DNA of 64,000 bases from Edaphochlamys debaryana (lineage: Eukaryota > Chlorophyta > Chlorophyceae > Chlamydomonadales): contig JAEHOE010000031.1 in the NCBI GenBank assembly GCA_016858145.1, positions 62,001-126,000 on the forward strand, given 5' to 3'. The translations under genes and the position numbers were made by a program. Positions 34,901 to 45,400 of the stretch are shown here, piece by piece. The notes beneath the pieces were generated by a model. The model searched no databases and was not told where the DNA came from. It worked only from the letters and a program-made list of their open reading frames with translations. Numbering within the stretch: the first letter of the stretch is position 1; every line of letters begins with the position of its first letter.

Positions 34901-37900
34901 CACCAGCACCCTGGGCTCGTACAATTACACCGGGTTGACCCAATCTGTTGTGGCGGGCATCTTCGGCGTCAGTGATCCCGGCAAGGCAGAGCACCGGACC
35001 CGGGTGCCGCTGTCGGTGCGGACGGCGGAGGGCAGTGCCGGTGGTGACGGCAGCGCTCAGCCGCTGGAGGGCGTACGGCTGATGGCCTACCAACATCAGC
35101 AGCGGACCTCTGCTCAATGGCGACTGGTCGGATTGAGAGCTTGGCTTCTGTCTCTCGGGGCGGTGGTGGGTGACGCGGTGGTCTTGCGCCGGCTGCGTCA
35201 AGGGCGAGACGCTGGCGGCGAGGTCCAGCAGTACAGCATTGAGTTCGAGCGGCAGCTGCCGGGAGGCATCCCCCCGACAGCCCCAGCTCCAGGTGCGGCG
35301 GCCCCAGGCGCTCCGGACCTCAGCGGGGCGCAGAAGCGCCCGCGCGCTGCGGGCGCGGAAGACGCCGAGGGCCAGCTGCAGCGGGCTTCAGGCGGCGGAG
35401 GAGAGGCTGGACCGAGCAGCCCCGCCCCAAAGCGGCGGAAAGTAACGGTAGGCCCGCATGCTGGCCGCGCTACGGCGACGCGCGCAGCGGGATCACGAGC
35501 GGCGCTCTCTGCCCCCCAAGCGGCCAAGAGGCGCGCACGGGGCGGAGCTCTTGGCCCGGTACCCGCAAATGTCGCAGAGTCCGCTGCCCCTGGCGCTGCA
35601 AGCGCGGTTGCACGTATCATGCGCACGGCCGGGCCACCACCGCCGGCCGGGCGGTCCACCACGGCGGCCGCCTCAGCCGTTCGCATCCGTGTTTGCGCCA
35701 GTATTCTAGACCCGCGCCAGAAGAACTCTTACCTGAACGTCAGCCAGGCTGTGGCGGGATTCTTTGGCGTCAGTGATCCCGGCAGGGCGGAGCACCTGAC
35801 CCGGGTGCCGCTGTCGGTGCGCCCGGCGGAGGGCGGCACGGGTGGGGGTGGAGGCGGCAGCGCTCAGCCGCTGGAGGGCGTCCGGCTGATAGCCTACCAC
35901 CCCCAGCGCCTCGCATCCGCCATCTGGCGACTGGTGGGTCTGAAAGCATGGCTCCTGTCTCTCGGGGCAAGGGTTGGGGACCTGGTGCTCTGGCGGCGCC
36001 TGCCACGAGGCGCTGGAGGTGGCGTGCAGCAGTACCGCGTTCAGCTCGAGCGACAAGAGCAGGAGCAGCAGGATGGGAGCCCGTCCATTGCCCCGGCACT
36101 CGGGGCGGAGGCCACGGTAGCTCCACACCTCAGCGGGGCTCAGAAGCGCCCGCGCGCTGCGGGCGCGGCAGACGCCGAGGGCCAGCTGCAGCGGGCTGGA
36201 GGCGGCGGAGGAGAGGCTGGACCGAGCAGCCCCGCCCCAAAGCGGCGGAAAGTGACCGTCGGCCCGGGTCCTACCCAAGCGTTGGCAAAGCGCTCAGCTA
36301 CCGTGGCGCATCGGGCTAAGCAGCAGCGGGGCGTCCCAGCGGGGTCCAGGGCTGCCCTCTCCGCCTCCCAAGCCGTGAAAAGGCGCGCACTTGGTGGCGG
36401 CGCAGGACGGGCTGCGGCAAGCAAGTCACCCAGATCTGCAGCCCTAAATGTACCGGAGTCCACGGCCCCTGGCGCTGCAAGCGCGGCTGCACCAATGGTG
36501 CGCACTGCCGGGCCTCCACCCCCTGCCGGTACTGCACGGAGCCGCCCTGCGGGGCCTCCAGCGGGACCGAGGGCACCCGGGCAGCCTGGCGTTGCGCCTC
36601 GCCCCACGGAGGTCCGCATCCCAGTCACCGCCAACGCCATGAGCACGAGCGGCTTCGCCTCCCTCACCACAGAGCTGGCATCATTCTTCGTGGACCAACC
36701 CGGAAAGGCAAGTATAGTAACCTCACTGCGGCAAGCATAAGACATGGAGCCGTCCGTTTCGGCAACCGCCCGGGCCTGTTGCGTGCCGCACTCACACAGC
36801 ACAGACACTCACTCCTCCTGCCCCGCCCTCCTGCCAAACAGCTCCCAGACAAGCCCTTGGAGCTGAGGATACAGCCGTCGGATGTGGGCAGCGGTGCCGC
36901 AGGTGCGGGCACCGCGGGGGCGGCTGTGCTGCGCGGTATGAAGCTGGCCGGGTACGCCCACTGCGCTCGGAAGACCGTGACCTGGAGGCTACAGGGTATG
37001 GGCATGCGGAGCTGGCTGCAGGCGCGTGGTGCACAGGTTGGGGACGTCATGGTGTGGCAGCGCCTGCCGCCGGGTCCTGGAGAGGAGCCTGAGGCTGGCG
37101 CCGCGGCGCGCTTCAGCTTGCGCCTTGAGCGCCAAGAGCCGAGCAACCCGGCAGCAGGCAGCCAAGGGTGTGCTGCTGTCGCGGCTGCGGCTGCAAGGAA
37201 GCCCGCGGTCGGAGCGACAGCGGGGCCGCCCGCGGGGTCTGGCACGCCCGGGCAGTCCGTCAAGCGGCAGCGGCAGTCGGCGGAGGCTCCTTCGAACGCA
37301 GCTGCGGCTGCAAAGCTCCCGCGTGTTGCGGCGCCGACTGCCGCTTTGGCGCAGCCGGGTGCGCTGACCGCACCACCGGGTGTGCCAATGCTGCCGGCCG
37401 AGGCTCCGTCGGATGCCGCTGCAGCTGCGGCCGCCAAACAGGTCACGGCACCGCCGGCCGCTGTAGCAAGGCCGGAGCCACGGGCCGTGGCCGCGCTCAC
37501 TGCAGCCCTCAATGGGGGGGTTCAGGCCAGAGCTCCTAAAGCCGAGCCGGCGTCCGAACCCCTTCCCGTGGGACCGGTGCCGGCAGTCAACCTACCGCCG
37601 CCGCCACCTGTGGCACAACCCGCAGCGCACCTTCCTGCTGCCTCCGTCTCCCACCTGCACGGCTGCCTCCCGCCCGGCGTGCCGCTGCCCCCTCTGCAGC
37701 CTGGCGAGCTGCGGCTGTGTGGGCTGACCTTCCAACCCGACCTCGCGCCCTCCGTGCGGCGGACCATGCAGGAATGGGAGGCAAGCAGCTCAGGGGGTGG
37801 ATGCAGGCTGGCGGCGCTTGACCCCAGCACACAGCAGATCTCCATTCCTGGAGTCGACGGTGATGCTGGAGGCAGTGAGGGAGCCCTTGCCGCCTCTGCC

Positions 37901-40731
37901 GCCTTTTCCCGCCACGGCCTCCGGCGGCCCATCCTGGCCACCCGCCTCGCCCGGCACCTAGGCATCTACACCCACTGGGACGCCCCGCTTCCCTCGGGCC
38001 CCCTGCCCCTGAGCCCAGACCTGGTGGCCCCCGGCCCTGACCCGGAGCGGGGCGGGGCGGGTCTGTTCGCCCGAGCGGCCATCAAGCCGAGCTGGGTGCT
38101 GGGCGTGGTGGGGGGATACGTCATGCCCAGGGCAGCGGCAGAGGCCTACGCAGCGCGGGGCCTACGGCAGGGTCAGCACCTGCAAGCGGCCATGACAGAC
38201 CGAGCGGGAGGCAGTACCGAGGACGCCGACAGCGCGTGGGGCTTCCTGGCCGGCTCGTTCCGCCTCCGCCTGCCCGGCCTGGGCCCCTCCCCGTGTGGCG
38301 CTGACGGCTGTGAGCTGAGCATGCTGGGCTACGGCAACGAGGCGGCGCTGGTGAACGACCCCCGCCGCAACCCCCGCGCGTGGGCTCCCGGCAACGACGT
38401 GGGCGACGAGGAGGGCTCAGCGGCCAACTGCATGGTGAGAGGATGGGAGGGACGCGGAAGGAGCATTCTGATGGGCCAGCTGCTGAGCCTGTGACCAACA
38501 CTGTGAGCCCTGGTGCTTGAAAGCCCTGACCCTACTTGCTGCCTTTGTGCCTCTCCAGAGGTCCTGCATCCAACCTGCTCCACCTCCTCTCTCTCCCCCG
38601 TCCCCAGGTCCTCCCCGTGTCCGTCCGCGGCCTGGTGCTCCCCGTGCTGGTGGCCCTCCGCGACATCGCCCCCGGGGAGCAGCTGCTGAGGGACTACGGA
38701 GCGGAGTGGTGGCGGCAGCTGGGCGACCTGTGGGAGGTGGCGGAGGATGCAGGCCTAAGCCCCGAGGCACTGCTCCACGGCGAGCAAGGGGCGGGCGCAT
38801 GCCTCCCCAAGCCAACCGGCGCAGGCCTTCCCCGCCAGGGGCCCTCCGACGGCCGCGACCGCACCTCAGCTCCCAAGCCCGTCGCCCTTCCCAAGGCAGC
38901 CCGCGCAGACGCTCCCGGGTCCGCTGATGACCACGACGGAAGCTCAGCTGCGAAGCCGGACGCCGCCAAGCCTGCTGCCGAGCGGCGCCACACCCCGCTG
39001 CTGGCTCAACAGAGCGCAGCACCGGGCTCCAGCCGCAGCGCCAAGCGGCACCGCTCACGGAGCAGGAGCCGGGGCCGCTGCAGTGGGGAGACCCAGCGCG
39101 GACGGAGCAAGGACCGCTCAGGCCCTGTGGGCCGTTGGCAGAGCCCCTTATGGGAGCTGCGGCGCAGCCTCAGCCCCAGGCGGGCGCATCCGGCAACGAG
39201 GGAGCAGGGAAGCGGTCGGGAGTGGCGGCGCAGCCGCAGCCGCAGCCCCGTGCGCCAGGCCCCAGGCCAGGAGGTGCGCAGCCCCGGAGGCTTCTCTGTT
39301 CGCCCTGCTCAGCAGCGCGGCCGCAGCCCTGGGCGCTCTGATGCCTGGGACAGCCGCGGTGGCTTTGGCGGCGGCGGCGGGGGCCCGAGGAGGCCCATAG
39401 AGGAGCCCTGCCGCCTGGGGCCGGAGCGGCGATGGAGCGGGTGGGGTGCAGGTCCAGGCCGAGAGGAGCAGCATGCCAGAAGCGGACCAGGGGGATGGGA
39501 GGACCGTCCTCCGGATCCCCGCGGCTATGGCCCTGAGAGAAGCTACCTGGCAGGACGCGAGTGGGGCCGTGGCAGCGAGCAAGGGAATACCAGGGCACCG
39601 CCTTTCCACCAGCCGCCCTTCGCCGGGCCCGGCGCGGCGTGGGGCGACCGCTCTCGCGCGCGCCCCCGTAGCCGCTCCCCCCAGCGGCTGCGAGGGCGCT
39701 CGCCGCCCCGAGGTGGCGGCGGCGGTGGCGGGCCCCGCTGGGGCACTGGCCAGGCGGCCCCACGGTACGGTGAGCAGAGAATGCAGCGGCCCCGCAGCCG
39801 CAGCCGCAGCCCTCAGTTCAGGCCCCGTCCACCGCAGCCTCCGGCGTCAGGTGCCGGCGGCGACAGGCCGCAGGGGGACTCCGTCGGCATGCAGCACGAG
39901 CGGGTCCGCCACCGCTCCCCGAGGGCCGAGGGCCGGGTCAGGCGCCCCAGCACTCCAGAGCCCAGCCGGCCGCCTGAGCCACGCACGGCGGTCCGGCGGG
40001 AGCCACCTCGCGCTGGAGCTACCGCCGCGGCTCCGCCGCTGCCGCCCGACCTCCCGCCGCCACCGCCGCCGCCCCTGCCGCCACCGCTGCCGCTGCCTGC
40101 GGGCTGGGAGCTGAGGGGCATGCGGCTGGGGGAGGCGGACCTGGCCTCGGCGTCCCTGGCACCCACTGCGGCCATGACGGGTCCGGGGGGCGTTCTGGTG
40201 AGGCTCGCGGTCGCACTGCAGGGCATGGCCCCCATGCGGTGCGCCGATGGAGCTGACCAACAGGGGTCTGGCGGCGATGGCAGTGGCGGTGCAGGCAGCC
40301 GACGCCTGCAAGTGCGGCTGGAGGCGTATGCGGCCGCTGAGTCCTCGGGAGCTGCAGTGGAACGGCGGGGGTGGACGGTGAGTGGGGCTGGGGCTTGTGG
40401 AGAGTGGGCACGCCGGTATACCGGTATCGATACCATTGCATGTCTGCCGGGAAGTCCGAGCTAGTGCCGTACCAGGAGTGTGAGGAGGCGGACGATGAGG
40501 CCTTGATGCTCCGGCTCCTTGCATCAGCTCCAAATCACCCGCTCACCTGAACCTTGCCTCCCCCAGGCCGAGCTCTCTTGGGGCACCGACGGCGGCCTGC
40601 GGCTGCGTGGGCTGGGGGGGCTGTTTGCAGCGCTGGGGGTGGGGCCCGGAGACACGCTGATGCTGACACCCGTGGCGGCGGGGGTTGCGGCGGGCAGGAC
40701 CTTCCGGGTGGAGCTGAGGAGGGCGCTGTAG
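28927..40731 (+). CDS. G5: largest B3-like array / SET / SR / F protein
   Basis: Predicted 3,482-residue protein. Eleven exons keep phase: 28927-29046, 29144-29390, 29550-29980, 30134-30790, 30955-33000, 33115-33618, 33792-36707, 36842-38434, 38608-40377 and 40567-40731 (the 33001-33114 intron is also open and may be retained). Order: A (1-122), B twice (about 205-320 and 428-535; KLSGWELTKQMRV, GDTVLFRPH, HFDVEGWRMG), a long Ala/Pro/Gln linker with internal repeats, D (1446-1577), E three times (about 1700-1826, 1965-2091 and 2277-2405), SET (2574-2880; GLFARAAIKPSWVLG, LVNDPRR, LLRDYGAEWW), an Arg-Ser-rich tail, and F (about 3332-3482). Two PKRRKV motifs near 35426 and 36236 resemble classical nuclear signals. 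The intron splitting the third E has a GC donor (AAG/GCAAGT at 36708). TGTAA lies 320 bp past the stop. Likely a nuclear chromatin protein; activity is inferred. Confidence 0.85.
31441..32730 (+). repeat. Interleaved internal duplications in the G5 linker
   Basis: Three kinds of block occur twice: one near 31441 and 32164 (AAxNPSxMSxEDAPLS type), one near 31741 and 32297 (LAAATQGLEPSPGQQAP), and one near 32056 and 32614 (ARELHQ-x-LRM then RSTDAHGGGAGA). Offsets of about 556-558 bp for the last two suggest one tandem duplication, with the first block offset differently by later indels. The frame is kept. Confidence 0.8.
33460..33590 (+). repeat. Coding repeat of Pro-Gln-Ala units in G5
   Basis: Short tandem units of the type CCGCCGCAAGCC encode a PPQAPPQ-like tract at the end of the exon 33115-33618. 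This low-complexity linker lies between the second B domain and D. Confidence 0.85.
36708..36841 (+). other. GC-AG intron inside third E domain of G5
   Basis: The exon ends AAG and the intron starts GCAAGT, the classic GC-donor consensus; it ends in ACAG. Splicing here joins DQPGK to LPDKPLELR in phase 0, matching the uninterrupted DPGKAEH then PLSVR pattern of the other E domains. No GT donor nearby restores this alignment. Confidence 0.75.
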
Positions 40732-42475
40732 CGGGTGGTCGTTGCGGGTCTAGGAGGCAGTTGTAGTTGAGAGTCATGGAAGAAGGACAAGAGTCCGCTG
40801 AGTCCTCAGGGGGCGTGGAGTTCGCCGTTCACAAAACGGGTACGGGTGGCAGTCTGGCAGACCGCCCTAAACTTAGTTGTGTCGTGGTTCGGTCGTGTTG
40901 CTTTCCACCTTTCCATAGGACAAGTGTATACTTGTTGCGCAAGTAGCTGAGCAGAGCTTCAGGCCCGCGGCATTCACTTGGTGTTTGCTGATCAGCGCAC
41001 CAAACGAGCCACCAACATGCGGTGTGGAAGCCTGTGGACGGAGCTCTTGCTGTAAACATAGTATAGGCTGTCGCGCTGTTCACCAGGGGCGAGCGGCGTG
41101 GGCCGGCTGTTGCCTGCTGTCGACCTCGCGGAATGACCACGCAGCGCATGCAGCCCAAGCAGCCCTCTTTACATGCCGAAGATACGCCGGCGCAGTCAGA
41201 GTGAGTGCGCGTGCTTGTGGTCCCTGCAAACTTGTCGCTGCATCTAATCCCCGGCGCTTGGGATCAGCGACCATCGCGCGGAAGAGGGCTGAAAGGAGGG
41301 TGCAAATAAATGCGTGGGGGGCGCCGGGGAGGCCAAGGCGCGACTTGCCAGCAGGGGATGTGGTGCGGACGCATGCGCTACCTGGTCTCCGTGAGGCCAA
41401 TCGTTGCCCCAATGGCCTCCGACTGCCCTTGTCACAGGAGTCTACCTGCTGCGCCTGCCCGGTCAGCCCCCGAACACAATTGTGGCGGGGCTCGGGTCTG
41501 GGTCATGTCCGACATGACCGCCGTCGGTCGTCGGAGGCAGGCGTGGGCACTGCGGTATGGGTGACGGCGGCCAGCGTGTCCCCGCCCCGCCACCTCCCCA
41601 CACCCCGCCGCCTCCACCTGACTGGGGACGCTGCAGCACCCGCGATCCAGACGACGCGGCTGCGTCCCTATGTGGCCCCCGCCGCTGGCGCTGGGGGCGG
41701 GGGGGAGTGCCGCCACCACGCTGCGGGGGCCGACATGACCCAGGCGGGCCGGTGGGTCATCCGTAACCCCACGTTGCCCGCGTCGCCAATATCAGCCCGG
41801 GCATTCCCTGCACAAGCTGCTCAGGACTTCAACGACTAGCTGCGCCTTCAGGCCCCTTCGCCTCCAGCCTCCTCCCTCCCGACACGACCGGACCCGCGCC
41901 CGCTTTCAGTCCTCGCCAAAGCCTGGCGCCCAACCACTGAGCGACAGCGAGTTACATTGCAACAGCTGCAGCGGTGAACGCCTCGCACGAGCCGGAGGCG
42001 CGGAGGCTGAGAACGCGGGCGCTTGAACTCGCCGCGGCTGGGGCTCCCCCGACGCGCCCCCGACTCCCGCACAGCCACAGCTCGGCAGCAGCAGGTGAGA
42101 GGTGTGCTGCCGGGCTTGTCGGGCATGCTTCGAGGGCTTGCGGCAGCCGGGCGCAGCAGCTCGGCCGGGCGGTCGCGTCGAAGGGTCACATCCGCGTGCT
42201 CTCCCTGCGGACCGCCGCCTCACGCAGCCCCTTGCGCTTCCTGCAGGTATGCGTCCATGATGGTACCGAGGCGGACCTGACCGCTGGTGGGTCTCGGGGT
42301 GCACACGCCTTGCAGCCCTAGGAGCCCCTCTGCGGTAGCGCGTGGCCCCGTCCGCGCCCCTGCACCGTGTCCCCGCTCTATCTGGACCCATGCGTGTTGT
42401 GAGCTTTAACCTCCGCCCTGCCCTGCCTTGCCGTGTGGTGCAGGAGGCCAAGGGGCAGTCTAGATGGACTCCTCA
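40732..42475. other. Region between G5 stop and G6 start
   Basis: About 1.7 kb containing the G5 3' UTR (TGTAA at 41051) and the presumed G6 promoter and 5' UTR. A splice acceptor (GTGGTGCAG) ends at about 42443, 32 bp before the G6 ATG, again implying a 5' UTR intron. Plus-strand open frames at about 41.0-41.8 kb show no domain and resemble chance frames in GC-rich DNA. Confidence 0.5.
41051..41055 (+). terminator. TGTAA poly(A) signal, likely for G5
   Basis: TGTAA, the usual green-algal polyadenylation signal, lies 320 bp downstream of the G5 stop codon on the coding strand. It was the only candidate noticed in the first few hundred bases after the stop. Confidence 0.5.
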
Positions 42476-45400
42476 ATGCTTCCGCCTCCGAGACCGCCGG
42501 GGCTGCCTGCGAGTGCAACCTTCTGCGGACAAGCACGGTGGCATTACGGCCAGACCACCCTCACGAGTGCGTGCGTGCAGCAGGTGAGAGCATGCGGCGC
42601 GCATTGGCCAGGGCCAGGGCGGCTGTCGGCGTGGTGAGGCGAGATGCACCTTGACACGAGCCACGTGCCCCGCTCCGTGACCATGCAGGCTTTCTCTAAC
42701 GGGGTTATTAATGCTGCCAAGGCCGGCAAACAGCCAACCGTCACCGTGCACCCGTGCACTGGCGCTGGCACCGCGCTGGGCCCAGCTCAGCAGCTCAGCC
42801 TGGCGGAACAGGGCAAGAACTGGCGCCTGCGGCCGCCCTTCGCCCTTCCCAGCGCTCTGGGGATGCAGCGCGCAGACGGTGAGGCGCATGGCTGTGCTGG
42901 GTACGGGGTTCGCATGCATGCGTCGGCCGCACTCAACAAGCCTCCAATCCTCCTGCCAGCTATCTCCTTCCTCCTTCCCTTCGGTGCTCATGCTCGTGCA
43001 TGTGCCCTCTCTGCTGCCCTGACGCCTGGCCTCCTCCAGAGAAGATCATCTGGGTGTGGCGCCAGCCGCCACCCGGCAAGGAGCTGTACGTGAGCCTCGG
43101 CCCCGACCCATTCGACCCCCCGGCACCCGACGGGCCCTCATTGGCAGGCCGTGGGCACGGCGAAGGCGAAGAGGAACCCGCGCTACCACCACCACCGCCT
43201 TTGCCCCCGACTCGAGGCTTCAGCATCCCCATCACGGTGACCGCCAAGATGCTCCGTGGCGGGTACCTGCGGGTGCACAGCGCCTTCGCAGCCGACGCTG
43301 GACTGGCCGACGGTGTCGACCCCCCGCCTCTGCTGCCCTTCCGGGACGCAAGCGATGACCACAGCGAGGGGTCCTTCGTTGAGGCGGCCCTGTCCGTGAC
43401 CCCAGCCGGCCCCGGCGGAAAAGCCGTGTGTCAGCTGCTGGGCCTGGGCGAGTGGATGGCGGCACGCGGGATGGCGGAAGGGGACGTGGTCCGGGTGGCC
43501 TTCCGTCCACTGGCGGACTTCTCCCTCGCCCTCGTGGAGTCTGCGGCGGCCCTTTCGCAGCCGGAACCAGGGCCGCCGCCGCTCCTGGAGCACGGTCAGC
43601 GGTTCGACCAGCAGGAGCCGCCTGCGCCCTTGCAACGGGGCGACGAGGGCGACAACGGTGGGATTGAGGAGGAGGAGGGCGGCGGCGAGCCCGGGGTCGA
43701 GGGCAACGCGGGCGGCCCATGGGAGTCGGGAGCGGAGGCCGGGAACGAGCCCGGGGGCGAGGGCGATGATGATGAGCTGGTGGACGAGGACGACGGGGAT
43801 GAGGACGAGGAGGCGGAGGTGGAGGCTGAGGGCGGCGAGGAGGGCAGCGAGGGGCGCAGTGATGACCCAGCCGAGGAGCTGAGCCTGCTGGACCGACTGC
43901 CGAGGCCCCAGCAGGCGCCGCTGCCACGGCCGAGCCCTGGCGGCACACGGCCGGTCCCAGCTCCTGGGGTGGCTCTGCGCCGCACGCTGGCTGGCACGGG
44001 CACGGGCGCGGGCTGTGCCAAGGAGCCAGGCGTCCCCATAGAGCTCCGCCTGCGGGTCTCCAAGTCGGCGCTGGCCACGGCCTTCCCGCCCCACCTCAGC
44101 GTGAGCCGGGCAACCGCCTCCTCCTTCTTCGGCATCCGCAACGTCAAGCACGTCGAACACGGCCACTACGTACCCTTAGCCGCCACGGCATCCGCGTGGA
44201 CGGGGCCCGAGGACGACGAGCTCAAGCCCGCCGTGAGGCTCGAGGGTGCCAAGCTGGTGGCCTACCACACAAAGAAGAGGCCGCATCCCGCCTGGCGGCT
44301 GACGCTCCCCAGGCGGTGGTTTGAGCCCTGCAGGGCGGAGCTGGAGGACGGGCTGGTCCTGAAGCGCCTGCCGGAGGAGCGCGGTGGCTGGGCGTTCGGT
44401 GCTAGGCTGGAGAAGCAGGAGGCCGGCGGCGGCAGCGCAGCCGCCGCCGCCGCAGGGGCCGGATCGGGCGCTGGAAAGCCGGCCGCACCGGTGCCCAAGT
44501 CGGGCTCCAAGCAGCCGAGGCCGGCCGAGCGGCGCCAGGCAGGCAATGGCGGCGGCAAGGGCCCAGGAAGCGGCCCGGTAGGCACGCCCATGCCTCGCCC
44601 CCTCTCGCCCAAAGCGCGCCCGGCGTTCAACCCGCTGCTCAAGCGGCGGAAGCTCGCTGCCGCTGCTGAGCCTGGTGCACCTGCCGCTGCCGCCCAGCCC
44701 AAGCCGGCGCGACTTGCTGAGCCGCCGTGGTTCGATCCGCATAGCGGCAAGGTCCTGCCTGCGACGGAGGCCAGCAACTCCTATTGCATCGCCACCGTCC
44801 TTATGTCGGGGCCGGGCGGCGTGTTTGAGGGGCTGCTGCGGGAGCTGGTGGCGACGGACGGGGCGCCGTTGGAGATCACGATCACGCGACCTGGCAGCAA
44901 GCAGCAGTGGACGGTGCGTGGGCGGATGACTTGAGGTCGGGGTCAGGCAACGCCCTAACACAATTTACCCAAACCACGGAAGCAAGCGGAGGCCCTAGTG
45001 AAGTCTCGAGCAGTCTTGGCATGAGCGTGCTGAGACCTTGATGAACTCCTGACTTGATAGGTCAACGGGGCTGTCCCGGCGTCCCTACCTCGCGCAGGTC
45101 ACGGTTACGCCGCTGCGCAATTCCGGCAGGATGCTGCGCATCTCCTGCATGCGAGGCCTGGGCGCTGAGGAGGGAGACGTGCTGGTCTTCGAGCCCGATC
45201 CAAGCAGGGCCAAGGGCGGCCACGCCTTCCTCCTGCACCTCGTCAAGCCGGGCGGCCCGCCGCCGCAGCTGCGGCAGGCGGCACGGGTGCAGGCAGAGCC
45301 AGTCAGCCCCAAGTCGCCCAAGGCCTCCGCCAAGCTACGCATGCCGGTCTCGGAGGTCCTGCCGCCAGCGCCGGCCAAGCGGCCGCCGCCGCCGCCGCCC

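Noticed and set aside
41000..42320. Possible additional gene between G5 and G6
   Set aside because: Open frames are short, lack domains and disagree in strand; the interval is explained by the 3' UTR, promoter and a 5' UTR intron.
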